From Chitinophagaceae bacterium (GTDB lineage Bacteria; Bacteroidota; Bacteroidia; Chitinophagales; Chitinophagaceae): 46,055 bases of DNA. The position numbers and the translations under genes were made by a program. Below the pieces are notes generated by a model. The model worked only from the letters and a program-made list of their open reading frames with translations, was not told the origin of the DNA and searched no databases. Position 1 is the stretch's first letter; every line of letters begins with the position of its first letter. Positions 8,419-16,727 of this stretch are shown piece by piece. The stretch spans positions 16,738-62,792 of the forward strand of contig JAOAGO010000014.1 in assembly GCA_026415715.1 (NCBI GenBank), given 5' to 3'.

Positions 8419-9687
8419 TTTATTTAATCTTCTTTTCATTTCCTTTTTCAGCAGCTCCAATTCTCTGGAGGTTTGCCCCTTCACGGATGTATTTTCCTGC
8501 GCTCTTCTCAACAGGTAAGGAATAACATCTTTTATCGGGCCAAAGGGTACGTATTTACTTACGCTACAACCGGCGCGGGCAAGGTTAAATGTTATATGAT
8601 CGCTCATGCCATACAATTGGCTCCAGTGAACATGAGGGTGGTGTAACGGCAGCCCTTTTTTCTTCAATAAACGAACGGCGAGAAGGTTACTGTATTCGTT
8701 ATGGGTAGCAATAATTACGGAAATCCGATGTATATGTTCAATACAAAAAGTCAGCGCCTCATTAAAGTCCCTGTCGGTGCTTTCTTTGTCGGGCATGATG
8801 GGCGAAGGATAACCCATTTCCAGCGCCCTTTCTCTTTCCTTTTCCATGTAGGCCCCACGCACTAATTTTATCCCTAATATAAAATTTCGTTCCTCCGCAG
8901 CTTCATAACAGTCTTTCACAAATTGTAACCGGTCTGTCCGGTAATGCTGAGATGTATTAAAAACAACCGCTTGTTTTTTATTAAACATATCCATCATTAA
9001 AATGGCCAGCGCATCAATAGGGTCCTGAATCCAGGTTTCTTCAGCATCTATAAGCACCCCCACCTGATGCGTAGCCGCGGCTTCACAAATTTTCATTAAC
9101 CTCACTCTTACCCTGTGCCATTCTTCTCTTTCATCGGCTGAAAGTTGCTCAATTGTATTCAGATACCTTCGAATTAATGTACCCTCTCCTTTATGCATCA
9201 TAGCATCCATTTTCTCCAGCAAACCAAACCGGGCAAATCCGGTAACTTTTATACTCATGAAAGGAATGTGCGGTTGCGTAGCAGCATATCGGATGACGCG
9301 GATAAATTCTTCGCAGGCCTTTTCAAAGTTATCTTCACCTTGTTTACCTTCCACTCCGTAATCCAAAACCGTTTTTACATTGTATTTTCCGAGCTTATCG
9401 GCAATTCTGGCAGTCTCCTCCAATGTTTCGCCCCCTACAAATTGCTGAAATATGGTATTGCGAATTAATCCCTTTACCGGTAATCCGTTCCTGATGGCCC
9501 AGGGTAAAAAACAGGTTGCTAATTTTACAAAACGGGGTTTTGCTATCAGATTAAATAAAAACAACGAGCGACGTAACTCCTTTGTTGTTTTGTATTGAAA
9601 GGCAGGTTCAGTATCTGAAAAATCTATTTCGGGTTCTGCTACGGATAAAGTTCCCTGTTCCATTTCCGCTTTTTTTGCTGTTTGCAA
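8404..9687 (-). CDS. Proline dehydrogenase
   Basis: FAD enzyme oxidising L-proline to 1-pyrroline-5-carboxylate, the first step of proline degradation. It is a stand-alone monofunctional form (427 residues), without the PutA aldehyde dehydrogenase domain. The (beta/alpha)8 barrel is recognised by KTVLDYGVEGK, GFARFGLLEKM, GVLIDAEETWIQDP, VVFNTSQHYRTDRL, GIKLVRGAYMEKERERA, ATHNEYSN, SQLYGMSD, and KYVPFGPIKDVIPYLLRR with the substrate-binding arginine pair. P5C dehydrogenase is not in the window. The 3' end overlaps the TerB-like gene by 15 bases, tail to tail. Confidence 0.95.
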   Translation of the reverse strand: MQTAKKAEMEQGTLSVAEPEIDFSDTEPAFQYKTTKELRRSLFLFNLIAKPRFVKLATCFLPWAIRNGLPVKGLIRNTIFQQFVGGETLEETARIADKLGKYNVKTVLDYGVEGKQGEDNFEKACEEFIRVIRYAATQPHIPFMSIKVTGFARFGLLEKMDAMMHKGEGTLIRRYLNTIEQLSADEREEWHRVRVRLMKICEAAATHQVGVLIDAEETWIQDPIDALAILMMDMFNKKQAVVFNTSQHYRTDRLQFVKDCYEAAEERNFILGIKLVRGAYMEKERERALEMGYPSPIMPDKESTDRDFNEALTFCIEHIHRISVIIATHNEYSNLLAVRLLKKKGLPLHHPHVHWSQLYGMSDHITFNLARAGCSVSKYVPFGPIKDVIPYLLRRAQENTSVKGQTSRELELLKKEMKRRLNKSKSK

Positions 9688-9717
9688 ATTAAAGGAAAGG
9701 AATTCAATTTACCATGA

Positions 9718-10434
9718 TTAAATGGCCTGATGATTAAAAGGTTGCAACACCATTTCGCTAACCACACCGCTGGAAGGCTGCTGGCATAAAAACCAGATAG
9801 AACGGGCTGCTTCTTCAGGCCTTATCATTTTATCACGCTGTACCCTTAAATCAATGGTATCCCAGAACGGGGTATCTACCCCACCCAGATAAACCTGCGT
9901 AATTCGGATTTCGGTTCGTTTCAATTCTTCCCGAAGGCTTTGCAGCATTCCCCTGAGTCCGTATTTAGCGGCAGAATAAGCAACCGCTCCGGCCATCGGG
10001 ACTTTTCCTAATACACCGGGCACGTGGATGATTAATCCCTTTCCGGCTTCTCTCATCAACGGTAAAAAGGATTTCATGAGTAAAAAAGGCGCATATAGAT
10101 TAATTCGGATAGTATTCAGGAAATCTTCTTCGGTAAGCTTTTCAAAAGGTTTTATGATCCCGATGCCTGAAACGTTAATTAGTATATCTAATGAACCTGA
10201 AAATGCCAGATATTTATTTTTTAATATTTCCAGCTGAGATATATCGGTTAAATCTGCAGCATATGAGCTGTATTCATCAAGTTTCAACTCATTTACAAGG
10301 GCATTTAATTTCTCTTTATTTTTTCCTGTTAAAAAAACTTTTGCTCCCGAGGCCACCAGAAGTTTAGCCGTTTCCCGACCGATGCCGCCCGTTGCACCGG
10401 CCAGCAAAATGTTTTTATTTCTGAGGTTTTCCAT
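9718..10434 (-). CDS. Short-chain dehydrogenase/reductase (SDR)
   Basis: Rossmann-fold NAD(P)-dependent oxidoreductase of the classical SDR type, about 238 residues from the ATG at 10434. That start is preferred because ENLRNKNILLAGATGGIG follows directly; an ATG 11 codons upstream would add an odd Phe-rich stretch. Motifs: cofactor loop GATGGIG, the NVSG block (NNAG in most SDRs), and the catalytic YSAAK with the preceding serine region altered to HVPGVLGKVP, so the usual Ser is not obvious. The substrate is unknown. It is divergently arranged 50 bases from the photolyase homologue at 10484, so the two may share a control region. SDR genes are often found near photolyases, but I cannot link them functionally. 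Confidence 0.85.
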   Translation of the reverse strand: MENLRNKNILLAGATGGIGRETAKLLVASGAKVFLTGKNKEKLNALVNELKLDEYSSYAADLTDISQLEILKNKYLAFSGSLDILINVSGIGIIKPFEKLTEEDFLNTIRINLYAPFLLMKSFLPLMREAGKGLIIHVPGVLGKVPMAGAVAYSAAKYGLRGMLQSLREELKRTEIRITQVYLGGVDTPFWDTIDLRVQRDKMIRPEEAARSIWFLCQQPSSGVVSEMVLQPFNHQAI

Positions 10435-10483
10435 AACTTTTTTGTTGATAAACAAAAACAAAAACATTTTGTTTGGATAAAAT

Positions 10484-11962
10484 ATGCAGGAAGTCGTAAT
10501 AATTTTTCCACATCAACTTTTCCCGAAGCACCCCGCTGTTAAGAAGAATCGCCCGGTTATTATTGTTGAAGAATATCTGTTTTTCAGACAATATAAATTT
10601 CACAAGCAAAAGCTGATTCTGCACAGGGCTACCATGAAGATGTATGAAAACTATTTAAGAAAAAAAGAAATAAACGTAAGGTATGTTGAGGCTCTGAACG
10701 AAAGCAGCGATGTGCGGAAACTTATTCCTCAGCTCAAAAAAAATGGATGCAACAGCATTCATATAGCCGATCCGGTGGATGATTGGCTGAAAAAGAGAAT
10801 TCTGAACGCCTGTAATAAGTATTCGGTAAAGCCGGTCTTTTACCATACCCCAAACTTTCTGAGTGCAAAGGAAGATTGGGATGATTTTTTTTCCAACAAA
10901 AAAAAATATTTTCAAACCGAGTTTTATATTGAACAAAGAAAAAAAAGAAAATTATTGCTTGAAGATGGAAATAAGCCGATTGGCGGAAAATGGAGTTATG
11001 ACACGGAAAACCGAAAAAAAATTCCGGCCGGCGAATCCATTCCGACAATTTTATTCCCTGAAATAAATAATTATGTAAAAGAAGCAATCCAATATGTAAA
11101 ATGCAATTTCTCTGAGAACTATGGCGAAGCGGAGCCATTTCTTTATCCCGTAACCTATGAGCAGGCAAATCAATGGCTTGAAGATTTTTTACACCATCGC
11201 TTCCGGAAATTCGGCATTTATGAAGATGCCATGATGCAAGAGGAAAGTTTTTTGTTTCATTCCGTACTCACCCCGGTTTTAAATATTGGTTTGCTCGATC
11301 CGGAAATGGTTATTCAACGTGCCTTAACCGTTGCAACGGAAAAACAAATTCCGCTAAACTCATTGGAAGGTTTTATTCGTCAGATTATAGGTTGGAGAGA
11401 ATTTATACGCATTGTATATGAACGGGAAGGCGTTCGGCAGCGAAATGAAAATTTCTGGGGTTTTAAAAGAAAAATTCCTGATAGTTTCTATTGCGGGAAT
11501 ACGGGAATAGAACCGGTAGATATAGTAATTCGTCGTCTTTTAAAAACCGGATACTGTCATCATATAGAACGACTTATGGTATTGGGAAATTTTATAATGC
11601 TTTGCGAAATTCATCCGGATGAAGTGTATCGCTGGTTCATGGAAATGTTTGTTGACAGTTATGATTGGGTAATGGTGCCCAATGTTTACGGCATGTCTCA
11701 ATTCGCAGACGGGGGACTTATGTGTACAAAACCCTATATCAGCGGCAGCAACTATCTGTTAAAAATGGGTAATTGGCCGAAAGGATCATGGACAGAGATT
11801 TGGGATGCATTGTTCTGGAGATTTATGGATTGTTACAGGAATATATTATCCAGAAATCCCCGACTAAATATGCTGATTAACACATTTGACAGGATGCCGA
11901 ATCAAAAAAAAATAAACATAAGACGGAAGGCGGAAAAATATCTGAATTCTATAACAACCTGA
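10484..11962 (+). CDS. Photolyase/cryptochrome-related protein (FeS-BCP/DPRP-like family)
   Basis: 492 residues of the deoxyribodipyrimidine photolyase-related group, whose characterised members (PhrB, CryB) bind FAD and a ribityllumazine and repair (6-4) photoproducts or sense light. N-terminal alpha/beta domain: VVIIFPHQLF, VIIVEEYLFF, KLILHRATMKMYENYL. C-terminal FAD-binding part: GFIRQIIGWREFIR (about 296-309), YCHHIERLMVLGNF (357-370), DWVMVPNVYGMSQFADGG (394-411), TKPYISGSNYLLKM (415-428). In PhrB the [4Fe-4S] ligands are Cys350, 438, 441 and 454. Here the matching stretches read TGIEPVD, NWPKGSW and EIWDALFWRF, with no cysteine, so the cluster seems lost. It heads a plus-strand cluster with DUF2256 and a second photolyase homologue. 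Confidence 0.9.
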   Translation: MQEVVIIFPHQLFPKHPAVKKNRPVIIVEEYLFFRQYKFHKQKLILHRATMKMYENYLRKKEINVRYVEALNESSDVRKLIPQLKKNGCNSIHIADPVDDWLKKRILNACNKYSVKPVFYHTPNFLSAKEDWDDFFSNKKKYFQTEFYIEQRKKRKLLLEDGNKPIGGKWSYDTENRKKIPAGESIPTILFPEINNYVKEAIQYVKCNFSENYGEAEPFLYPVTYEQANQWLEDFLHHRFRKFGIYEDAMMQEESFLFHSVLTPVLNIGLLDPEMVIQRALTVATEKQIPLNSLEGFIRQIIGWREFIRIVYEREGVRQRNENFWGFKRKIPDSFYCGNTGIEPVDIVIRRLLKTGYCHHIERLMVLGNFIMLCEIHPDEVYRWFMEMFVDSYDWVMVPNVYGMSQFADGGLMCTKPYISGSNYLLKMGNWPKGSWTEIWDALFWRFMDCYRNILSRNPRLNMLINTFDRMPNQKKINIRRKAEKYLNSITT

Positions 11963-11973
11963 TAATACAGTCA

Positions 11974-12120
11974 ATGAAAATTTTTAAAAAGCAACATCTT
12001 CCCCAAAAAATCTGCGCACACTGTCACCGCCCTTTTACCTGGCGTAAAAAATGGGAAAAGGTGTGGGATGATGTCAGATTTTGCAGTGAAAAATGCAAAA
12101 AAAACTTTAAACGAAGATAA
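11974..12120 (+). CDS. DUF2256 zinc-ribbon-like small protein
   Basis: 48-residue gene. It is strongly basic and has two CxxC-type pairs: CAHC near residue 14 and CSEKC near residue 37, around RPFTWRKKWEKVWDDV. This is the DUF2256 (COG4338) pattern CxxCxRPFxWRKKW..WDxVxxCSxxC, probably a treble-clef or zinc-ribbon binding one metal ion. DUF2256 genes are frequently neighbours of, or fused to, photolyase/cryptochrome genes. Here the gene sits 11 bases after one photolyase homologue and 101 before another, which supports a shared role. The molecular function is unknown; a nucleic-acid-binding accessory is a plausible inference only. Confidence 0.88.
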   Translation: MKIFKKQHLPQKICAHCHRPFTWRKKWEKVWDDVRFCSEKCKKNFKRR

Positions 12121-12221
12121 CCGTTCATATTTATTTAATTTTTAAGCCTTAATTAAATCAGCAACCTGAAATTGATAAATCTGATTTTAAACTATGTGAT
12201 AATTAATTTGTTAATATTTCT

Positions 12222-13352
12222 ATGAATTATTATTTCCCTACTAAATACAATGAAATCTTAAACAGGGTTTCTGAAGTAAATCCTAAAGAATACGGTAAAA
12301 CCCGAAACTATATATATGGCGCCGTTTCTTACCTTTCGCCTTACATATCGCGGGGCGTAATTTCTCATAAAAGGGTATGGGAATATATTCAACAATCAGG
12401 TTATGGAATTGAAGAATCATACAAATTTTTACAGGAATTAAGCTGGAGAGAATATTTTCAAAGAGCATGGCAGCACCTGGAAGATGATATTTTTGAGGAC
12501 ATCAGGAATCATAAAACCGGAATTCAAAACCGAAAAATCCCAAGCGTTATTTTACATGCCTGTACCGGCATAGAAGCAATAGATTCCGGAATAAAAAAAC
12601 TATATGAAACCGGCTACATGCATAATCATGTACGCATGTATGTAGCTTCCATCATATGCAACATAGCAAGATGTAATTGGCTTATTCCTTCTCATTGGAT
12701 GTATTATCATTTACTGGATGGGGATCCGGCTTCCAATATGCTAAACTGGCAATGGGTGGCCGGAACATTTTCGGGAAAACAATATTTTGCGAATCAGGAA
12801 AATATCAATAAATATTGCGGAACAACGCAACGAAATACGTTTCTGGATGTGGATTATAACCAATTCCCGCTTGCTGAGATTCCGGATGTGTTAAAAAAAC
12901 TGGAATTACCTGAACTCATTACAGAATTACCTGATTGTAAGAAAATAACGATCGACACTCAACTACCTGTTTTGATTTACAACAGTTTTAACCTTGATCC
13001 TTTGTGGAGAAATCATATTAAGGCAAACCGGATTTTATTGCTGGAGCCTTCTCATTTCAGAAAATTTCCTGTCAGTAAAAAGGTATTACAATTCATAATA
13101 GATTTATCAAAAAATATCGAAGGCATACAGATTTTTACCGGAGAAATACATGAAATTCCGGGAATATTAAAATGCCCCCAAATTTATTCCAAAGAGCATC
13201 CTGCCTTCAAACATTATCCGGGACTGAAAGATCCGAGAGATTGGTTATTCCCTGAAGTGGAGGGATTTTATCCAAGCTTTTTCCGTTTCTGGAAAAAATG
13301 TGAAAAATACCTGTATAAGTTTAAGGAAAAGCAAATAATGATTGCCTGTTAA
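12222..13352 (+). CDS. FAD-binding photolyase/cryptochrome homologue with C-terminal alpha/beta-like domain
   Basis: 376 residues. Unlike ordinary photolyases it starts directly with the helical FAD-binding half: YLSPYISRGVISHKRVW (about 37-53, cf. SPYLRFGxLSPRQVW), FLQELSWREYFQRAW (69-83), TGIEAIDSGIKKLYETGYMH (115-134), VRMYVASII (137-145) and LLDGDPASNMLNWQWVAG (164-181). Residues about 245-365 then look like a Rossmann-type alpha/beta region (PVLIYNSFNLDPLW, ANRILLLEPSHF, VLQFIIDLSKNIEGIQIFTG) with the distinctive WLFPEVEGFYPSFFRFWKKC. That order suggests a circular permutation of the photolyase domains. Whether it repairs DNA, senses light or neither is unknown. It follows the DUF2256 gene and is probably co-transcribed. 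Confidence 0.85.
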   Translation: MNYYFPTKYNEILNRVSEVNPKEYGKTRNYIYGAVSYLSPYISRGVISHKRVWEYIQQSGYGIEESYKFLQELSWREYFQRAWQHLEDDIFEDIRNHKTGIQNRKIPSVILHACTGIEAIDSGIKKLYETGYMHNHVRMYVASIICNIARCNWLIPSHWMYYHLLDGDPASNMLNWQWVAGTFSGKQYFANQENINKYCGTTQRNTFLDVDYNQFPLAEIPDVLKKLELPELITELPDCKKITIDTQLPVLIYNSFNLDPLWRNHIKANRILLLEPSHFRKFPVSKKVLQFIIDLSKNIEGIQIFTGEIHEIPGILKCPQIYSKEHPAFKHYPGLKDPRDWLFPEVEGFYPSFFRFWKKCEKYLYKFKEKQIMIAC

Positions 13353-13373
13353 ATTTTTTGAATACCGCTCTGC

Positions 13374-13381
13374 TATATTTG
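13374..13381 (+). promoter_or_regulatory. Putative thioesterase promoter (-7 element)
   Basis: TATATTTG matches the Bacteroidota -7 consensus TAnnTTTG exactly and lies 10 bases before the thioesterase start, in the 39-base gap after the photolyase homologue. A TTTG -33 box at the right distance is not clear. Confidence 0.45.
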
Positions 13382-13391
13382 CAAAAAAATT

Positions 13392-13907
13392 ATGCAACCC
13401 CGAAAAGCGGCTGAGAGTTTAATTTACATGACCGAACTGGTTTTACCCAACGATACCAATTTCTTCGGAAATCTGATGGGTGGACGTTTGATGTACTGGA
13501 TGGATATTGCGGCAGCGCTTTCCGCACAAAAACATTGTAATGCTCCGGTTGTTACTGCCTCGGTGGATAATATTTCGTTTGAAAGTCCTATCCGCTTGGG
13601 AAATGTAGTACATATTGAAGCAAAAGTTTCCCGTGCATTCAATACTTCAATGGAAGTACATTTGAAAGTATGGGGCGAAGATGTGACACAGCGATACAAA
13701 TACAAAAGCAATGAGGCCTATTTTACCTTTGTAGCCTTAGACCCCAACGGAAAGCCAAGGCTTGTTCCCCCCGTAATACCTGAGACGGAAGAGGAAAAAA
13801 AATTATTTGACGGAGCGTTGAGAAGAAGACAGTTACGATTAATTCTGGGCGGTAAACTAAAGCCGGATGATGCTACGGAATTGAAAGCCTTGTTCATTAA
13901 AGAATGA
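13392..13907 (+). CDS. Acyl-CoA thioesterase, hotdog fold (YciA/BACH-like)
   Basis: 171 residues of the hotdog fold, hydrolysing acyl-CoA to free fatty acid and CoA in the cytoplasm. Characteristic segments are LVLPNDTNFFGNLMGGRLMYWMD (the catalytic Asn/Asp region of the YciA/BACH family), AALSAQKHC, VVTASVDNISFESPIRLGNVV and VWGEDV. The C-terminal 30 residues (EEEKKLFDGALRRRQLRL onward) form an extra charged tail common in Bacteroidota members. Chain-length preference cannot be read. It is the last plus-strand gene of this block and is followed by a hairpin terminator. Confidence 0.9.
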   Translation: MQPRKAAESLIYMTELVLPNDTNFFGNLMGGRLMYWMDIAAALSAQKHCNAPVVTASVDNISFESPIRLGNVVHIEAKVSRAFNTSMEVHLKVWGEDVTQRYKYKSNEAYFTFVALDPNGKPRLVPPVIPETEEEKKLFDGALRRRQLRLILGGKLKPDDATELKALFIKE

Positions 13908-13938
13908 TATTTTTAATTTTTTCCGCATCACAATAATC

Positions 13939-13958
13939 AAGCCCCCTTTCGGGGGCTT
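13939..13958 (+). terminator. Hairpin terminator after thioesterase
   Basis: A perfect 8-bp stem, AAGCCCCC/GGGGGCTT, with a TTTC loop begins 31 bases past the thioesterase stop codon. A strong T tract is missing on either strand, but the GC-rich stem and its placement between convergent units make a terminator likely. Confidence 0.7.
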
Positions 13959-14029
13959 GGTCAGCTTGAATCATTGAGCATAAAATCTGCACAACAAGGA
14001 TGGATAAAGCTGACAAGTGATTTTTAAGT

Positions 14030-14070
14030 TCCGGCGTGGTGATATTTCAGATAACTTCTCCCACGCCGGA
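14030..14070. repeat. Long-loop inverted repeat after T9SS pseudogene
   Basis: TCCGGCGTGG (14030-14039) and CCACGCCGGA (14061-14070) are perfect complements separated by 21 bases. The hairpin lies just past the minus-strand stop at 14079-14081, so it probably formed the 3' end of that transcript. No T tract follows. Confidence 0.6.
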
Positions 14071-14078
14071 TGGACACA

Positions 14079-15416
14079 TTACTGAAGAAGCACTTTTTCG
14101 TTAAATACTTCTCCCGTTTCTGTATTTCGGACTCTCAATATATAACTTCCGGAAGGCAAAGATTTCCTTTCCACATTCACATATTGAACAGAATTATTCA
14201 CCAATGCCCGCTGCGTCAACACTTCTTGTCCGGCCTGATTATATAGACTGATGATATAATTTCCTTGAGATTGTGAAAACTCTACATTCATATGCGTAGT
14301 TGCAGGATTGGGGAAAACCCGAACTGATTTTACATTTCCTCATTTCCGAACAAGTGCCACATTGCTATAAGAGAATTTACCGTCGTTATCAATTAATTTA
14401 ATACGGTAATAATAAACGGGTACCTGCATATTGGCATCTACTAAAGAATAGTTGACAGGAGAAATACTATTTCCAGTAGCCGGTTTAGAAGCAATGGCAG
14501 CAAATTGTATTCCGTCTGTGCTTCTTTCTACTATAAATTCTTTAGTATCCACTTCAGACAGAGTTTTCCAATTCAGGTGCACATCATTATTTTGTAAGCT
14601 TGCGGAAAGTTGCAAACCGGTTGCCGGAAGAGGCACTAACTGAGCTTGTTTCAGACTAACAGAAATATACCAGGTATCACCGGTTAAAGGATTTCTTAAA
14701 CCCTGCTCTAGCTGAGAACCAAGAACTGACCATGCAAACTGCGATCCGCTGGCTCCCCTCACATAGACTCTGAATCGAAGCTGATTTGTTGCAGGACCAT
14801 TGATTCTGATGCTTCCTGTTGCAGCACCGAAATTATTGAATGTGCCGGGCGGTGGAGTTCCCATATCAACAGACTCACCGTTGGGATTTACAGTATTGGT
14901 ATTTACAATAAAATTGCCCGATATTCCCAAAAACTGGTTACCTGACATTTTTGTCATGGTAAATGGCCCTACCAGTTCCAGTTCGGTCGTGAAATAGGTA
15001 GCAAGCCAGTTGTTTAGGTCTGCAGGATTAGAACCGGCCGGACAGTATCTGTAAGCGCCTCCAAGTCCCGCTAAATGTATTACAGGCTGACCTACATAGC
15101 GATTAAATGATAGTATTAAATCCCCGAAATAGTGGCGTGTTGTAGCATTATGCGGCAGATTATTATCGTACAAAATCTGAGTACAGGCAAATACACAAAC
15201 TCCCCCGTTAGCATCGTTTCCACCTGTAGGAAAACTACCATCAGCATCAATACCCGTACCTGATTGAGTTGGATAAGGATTGGTTAGCGGAGTAGCCGCA
15301 GCATCCGACATAAACATTCCGTTTTTGGGGCCATAACCATTACCAAAGAAACCCAACACATCATAACTGTTAAAAGGGGTAGCTTGTTGTACATCGATCC
15401 TTTCCCAAAAAGTGTG
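14079..15416 (-). pseudogene. Truncated T9SS-exported protein with in-frame stop before sorting domain
   Basis: The open frame starts abruptly after a TAA at 15417-15419 with HTFWERIDVQQATPFNSYDV and has no signal peptide, so the 5' end is missing. The body is a secreted-type sequence (GNGYGPKNGMFMSDAAA, CVFACTQILYDNNLPH) followed by a fibronectin-like domain: LSASLQNNDVHLNWKTLSEV, FIVERSTDGIQF, YYYRIKLIDNDGKFSYSNV. At 14340-14342 a TGA interrupts the frame. The same frame then continues as GNVKSVRVFPNPATT through SLPSGSYILRV to a stop at 14079, a type A T9SS sorting domain. Without it the product could not be secreted and attached by type IX secretion. Together with the lost start and the neighbouring IS remnant this indicates a decayed gene. 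The original function is unknown. Confidence 0.85.
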
Positions 15417-15419
15417 TTA

Positions 15420-15595
15420 AGAGATTTGATTTTAAAAGATTATTTTTAATCCAATAAAAAACGAAAAAACTATGAAACAACTACGCTTGAATGGGAACTT
15501 CGCTTCGTTCCCATTCAAATCAACCAACAAAAAAAATATTATGTTAATAATTAAATAACTTCACTTCATACATACTTTTAGGAATACTACCAAAC
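15420..15595. other. Short AT-rich spacer between pseudogene and IS remnant
   Basis: It contains a perfect 12-bp inverted repeat (15487-15498 TTGAATGGGAAC with 15507-15518) and a plus-strand ORF of 28 codons starting at 15472, which has no recognisable homology. No gene is called. Confidence 0.4.
15487..15518. repeat. Perfect 12-bp inverted repeat, 8-nt loop
   Basis: TTGAATGGGAAC and GTTCCCATTCAA flank the loop TTCGCTTC. The stem is strong for this AT-rich stretch and has no T tract, so its role (transcript end, protein site or repeat remnant) is open. Confidence 0.6.
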
Positions 15596-15597
15596 TT

Positions 15598-16589
15598 CAA
15601 GTCACAAGTGCAATTTTTTTAGTAGCTCTTGATTAGAGGGTAGATAATTAAATTTTCTTATCTATCTGTTGTTGATTTTATTTTCTATTTCTTTCACCAT
15701 TTCTCCTGTTACAAAATCAAGATTTGTTTTCTTAGGCAAATATCTTCTTATAATACCTATTCTATTCTCCACCGTTCCTTTTCCCTGGCGGCTATAGGGT
15801 CGGGTGAAATAAGTTTTTACCTTCATTACCTAGGCTATATATTCATGCTCTGCAAACGCCTTAATCAATTGTAAGGATTTGACATTTAAAGTTGTTTGAT
15901 TGAAGAATAGATACGATGGCCTTTGATACTTCGTGGCTTCCCCCGGTTTCCGGTTTTTTAAAATCGGGTTTTCAGGATGGCTCTATCGGTCTTAACCAGT
16001 ATAGCTCCTTTATGATCCCTACCTACCATCAAACCCACCTCAAAATCACCTATGCGTTCATGCTTTGATACAATCTTTGGCCTTTGTTCCATGGGCGTCC
16101 GGTTTGTAATAATACTCCGGCTGTCTTTTCTATTACCTCGCTTGCGTTTCCTTCTCTGCCATGGCGCAGCTATTCAAAAAGGCTACGGTGAGTTCTGGTT
16201 TTCTTTGTATTTGTATGCTTACATTTCCAAATCCATTGATATATCCCCTCATGGCTTACTTGTACTGAATCCACGCAGGAGCTAATCAGTTCCGGACTCC
16301 ATTTTTCAACCCTTAAATAATAAGCTATCGTTTGCTTGATCCTGTCGTCAAAAACAATATGTTTCCTTTTTTCTTTGTGCCGTTTTTTGGCTCTTTTATC
16401 TGCTATTCTGGCTACATACTGCCCGGCTGTCTGACCGCGCCTGGCTACGTTGGGCCTAAACTCCCGGCTGATGGTTGATGGAGGAACACCCAATTGCCTG
16501 GCAATTTGTTTTTGTTTCATTCCCGCTTGTATGAGAGCCTGTATTTGATAACTTTGCTCTAAACTGAGTTGTTAGTATTTCATTGACAT
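15598..16589 (-). pseudogene. IS30 family transposase, multiple stops and frameshifts
   Basis: Remains of a transposase of about 330 residues, read on the minus strand in at least three frames. The N-terminal frame has a stop three codons after the ATG at 16583, then LEQSYQIQALIQAGMKQK and QIARQLGVPPSTISREF (helix-turn-helix), running to a stop at 16170. A second frame continues with KRGNRKDSRSIITNRTPMEQ and HERIGDFEVGLMVGRDHKG. A third carries YFTRPYSRQGKGTVENRIG, FVTGEMVKEIENKINNR, a stop, and NQELLKKLHL running into the inverted repeat. The first catalytic Asp of the DDE triad (WEVDL in relatives) is Gly here (FEVGL), so the copy is inactive. Confidence 0.9.
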
Positions 16590-16620
16590 ACGCAATGCAA
16601 AGATTACGCTACTCGGTATA

Positions 16621-16651
16621 AAGGAAAAAAGCCATTTAAGGCTTTTTTCTT
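16621..16651 (-). terminator. Terminator-like hairpin at IS30 end
   Basis: AAAAAAGCC and GGCTTTTTTCT flank a short A/T loop, giving an A-rich stem with a T tract on both strands. A near copy occurs at 46023-46049. It lies between the IS inverted repeat and the transposase start and should also stop transcripts coming from rpsA. Confidence 0.65.
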
Positions 16652-16727
16652 TCCCTTAAAATTCCACTTATTTGTTGAACACAGTAAATAAAAAATTTTA
16701 ATCAGGAATATTTTTCTGAAAGATATA

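Larger units (their letters stand above)
15596..16680. mobile_element. Degenerate IS30-family insertion sequence
   Basis: The left end reads TTCAAGTCACAAGTGCAATT (15596-15615). The right end, read inward on the minus strand, reads TTCAACAAATAAGTGGAATT (from 16679), so the element has imperfect terminal inverted repeats of about 24 bp. It is about 1.08 kb, normal for IS30. Just inside the right end a hairpin with A/T flanks (16621-16651) resembles the terminator many IS carry against readthrough. The transposase is broken. The element starts about 45 bases past the rpsA stop codon and may have replaced its own terminator. A target duplication could not be identified. A related end lies at the right edge of the window. 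Confidence 0.85.

Noticed and set aside
14340-14342. TGA as selenocysteine or programmed readthrough
   Set aside because: No selenocysteine-type context was seen, and the gene also lacks its 5' end, so ordinary decay is simpler.
15472-15558. 28-codon plus-strand ORF before the IS30 remnant
   Set aside because: Mostly encoded by a perfect inverted repeat and AT-rich sequence; no homology recognised.
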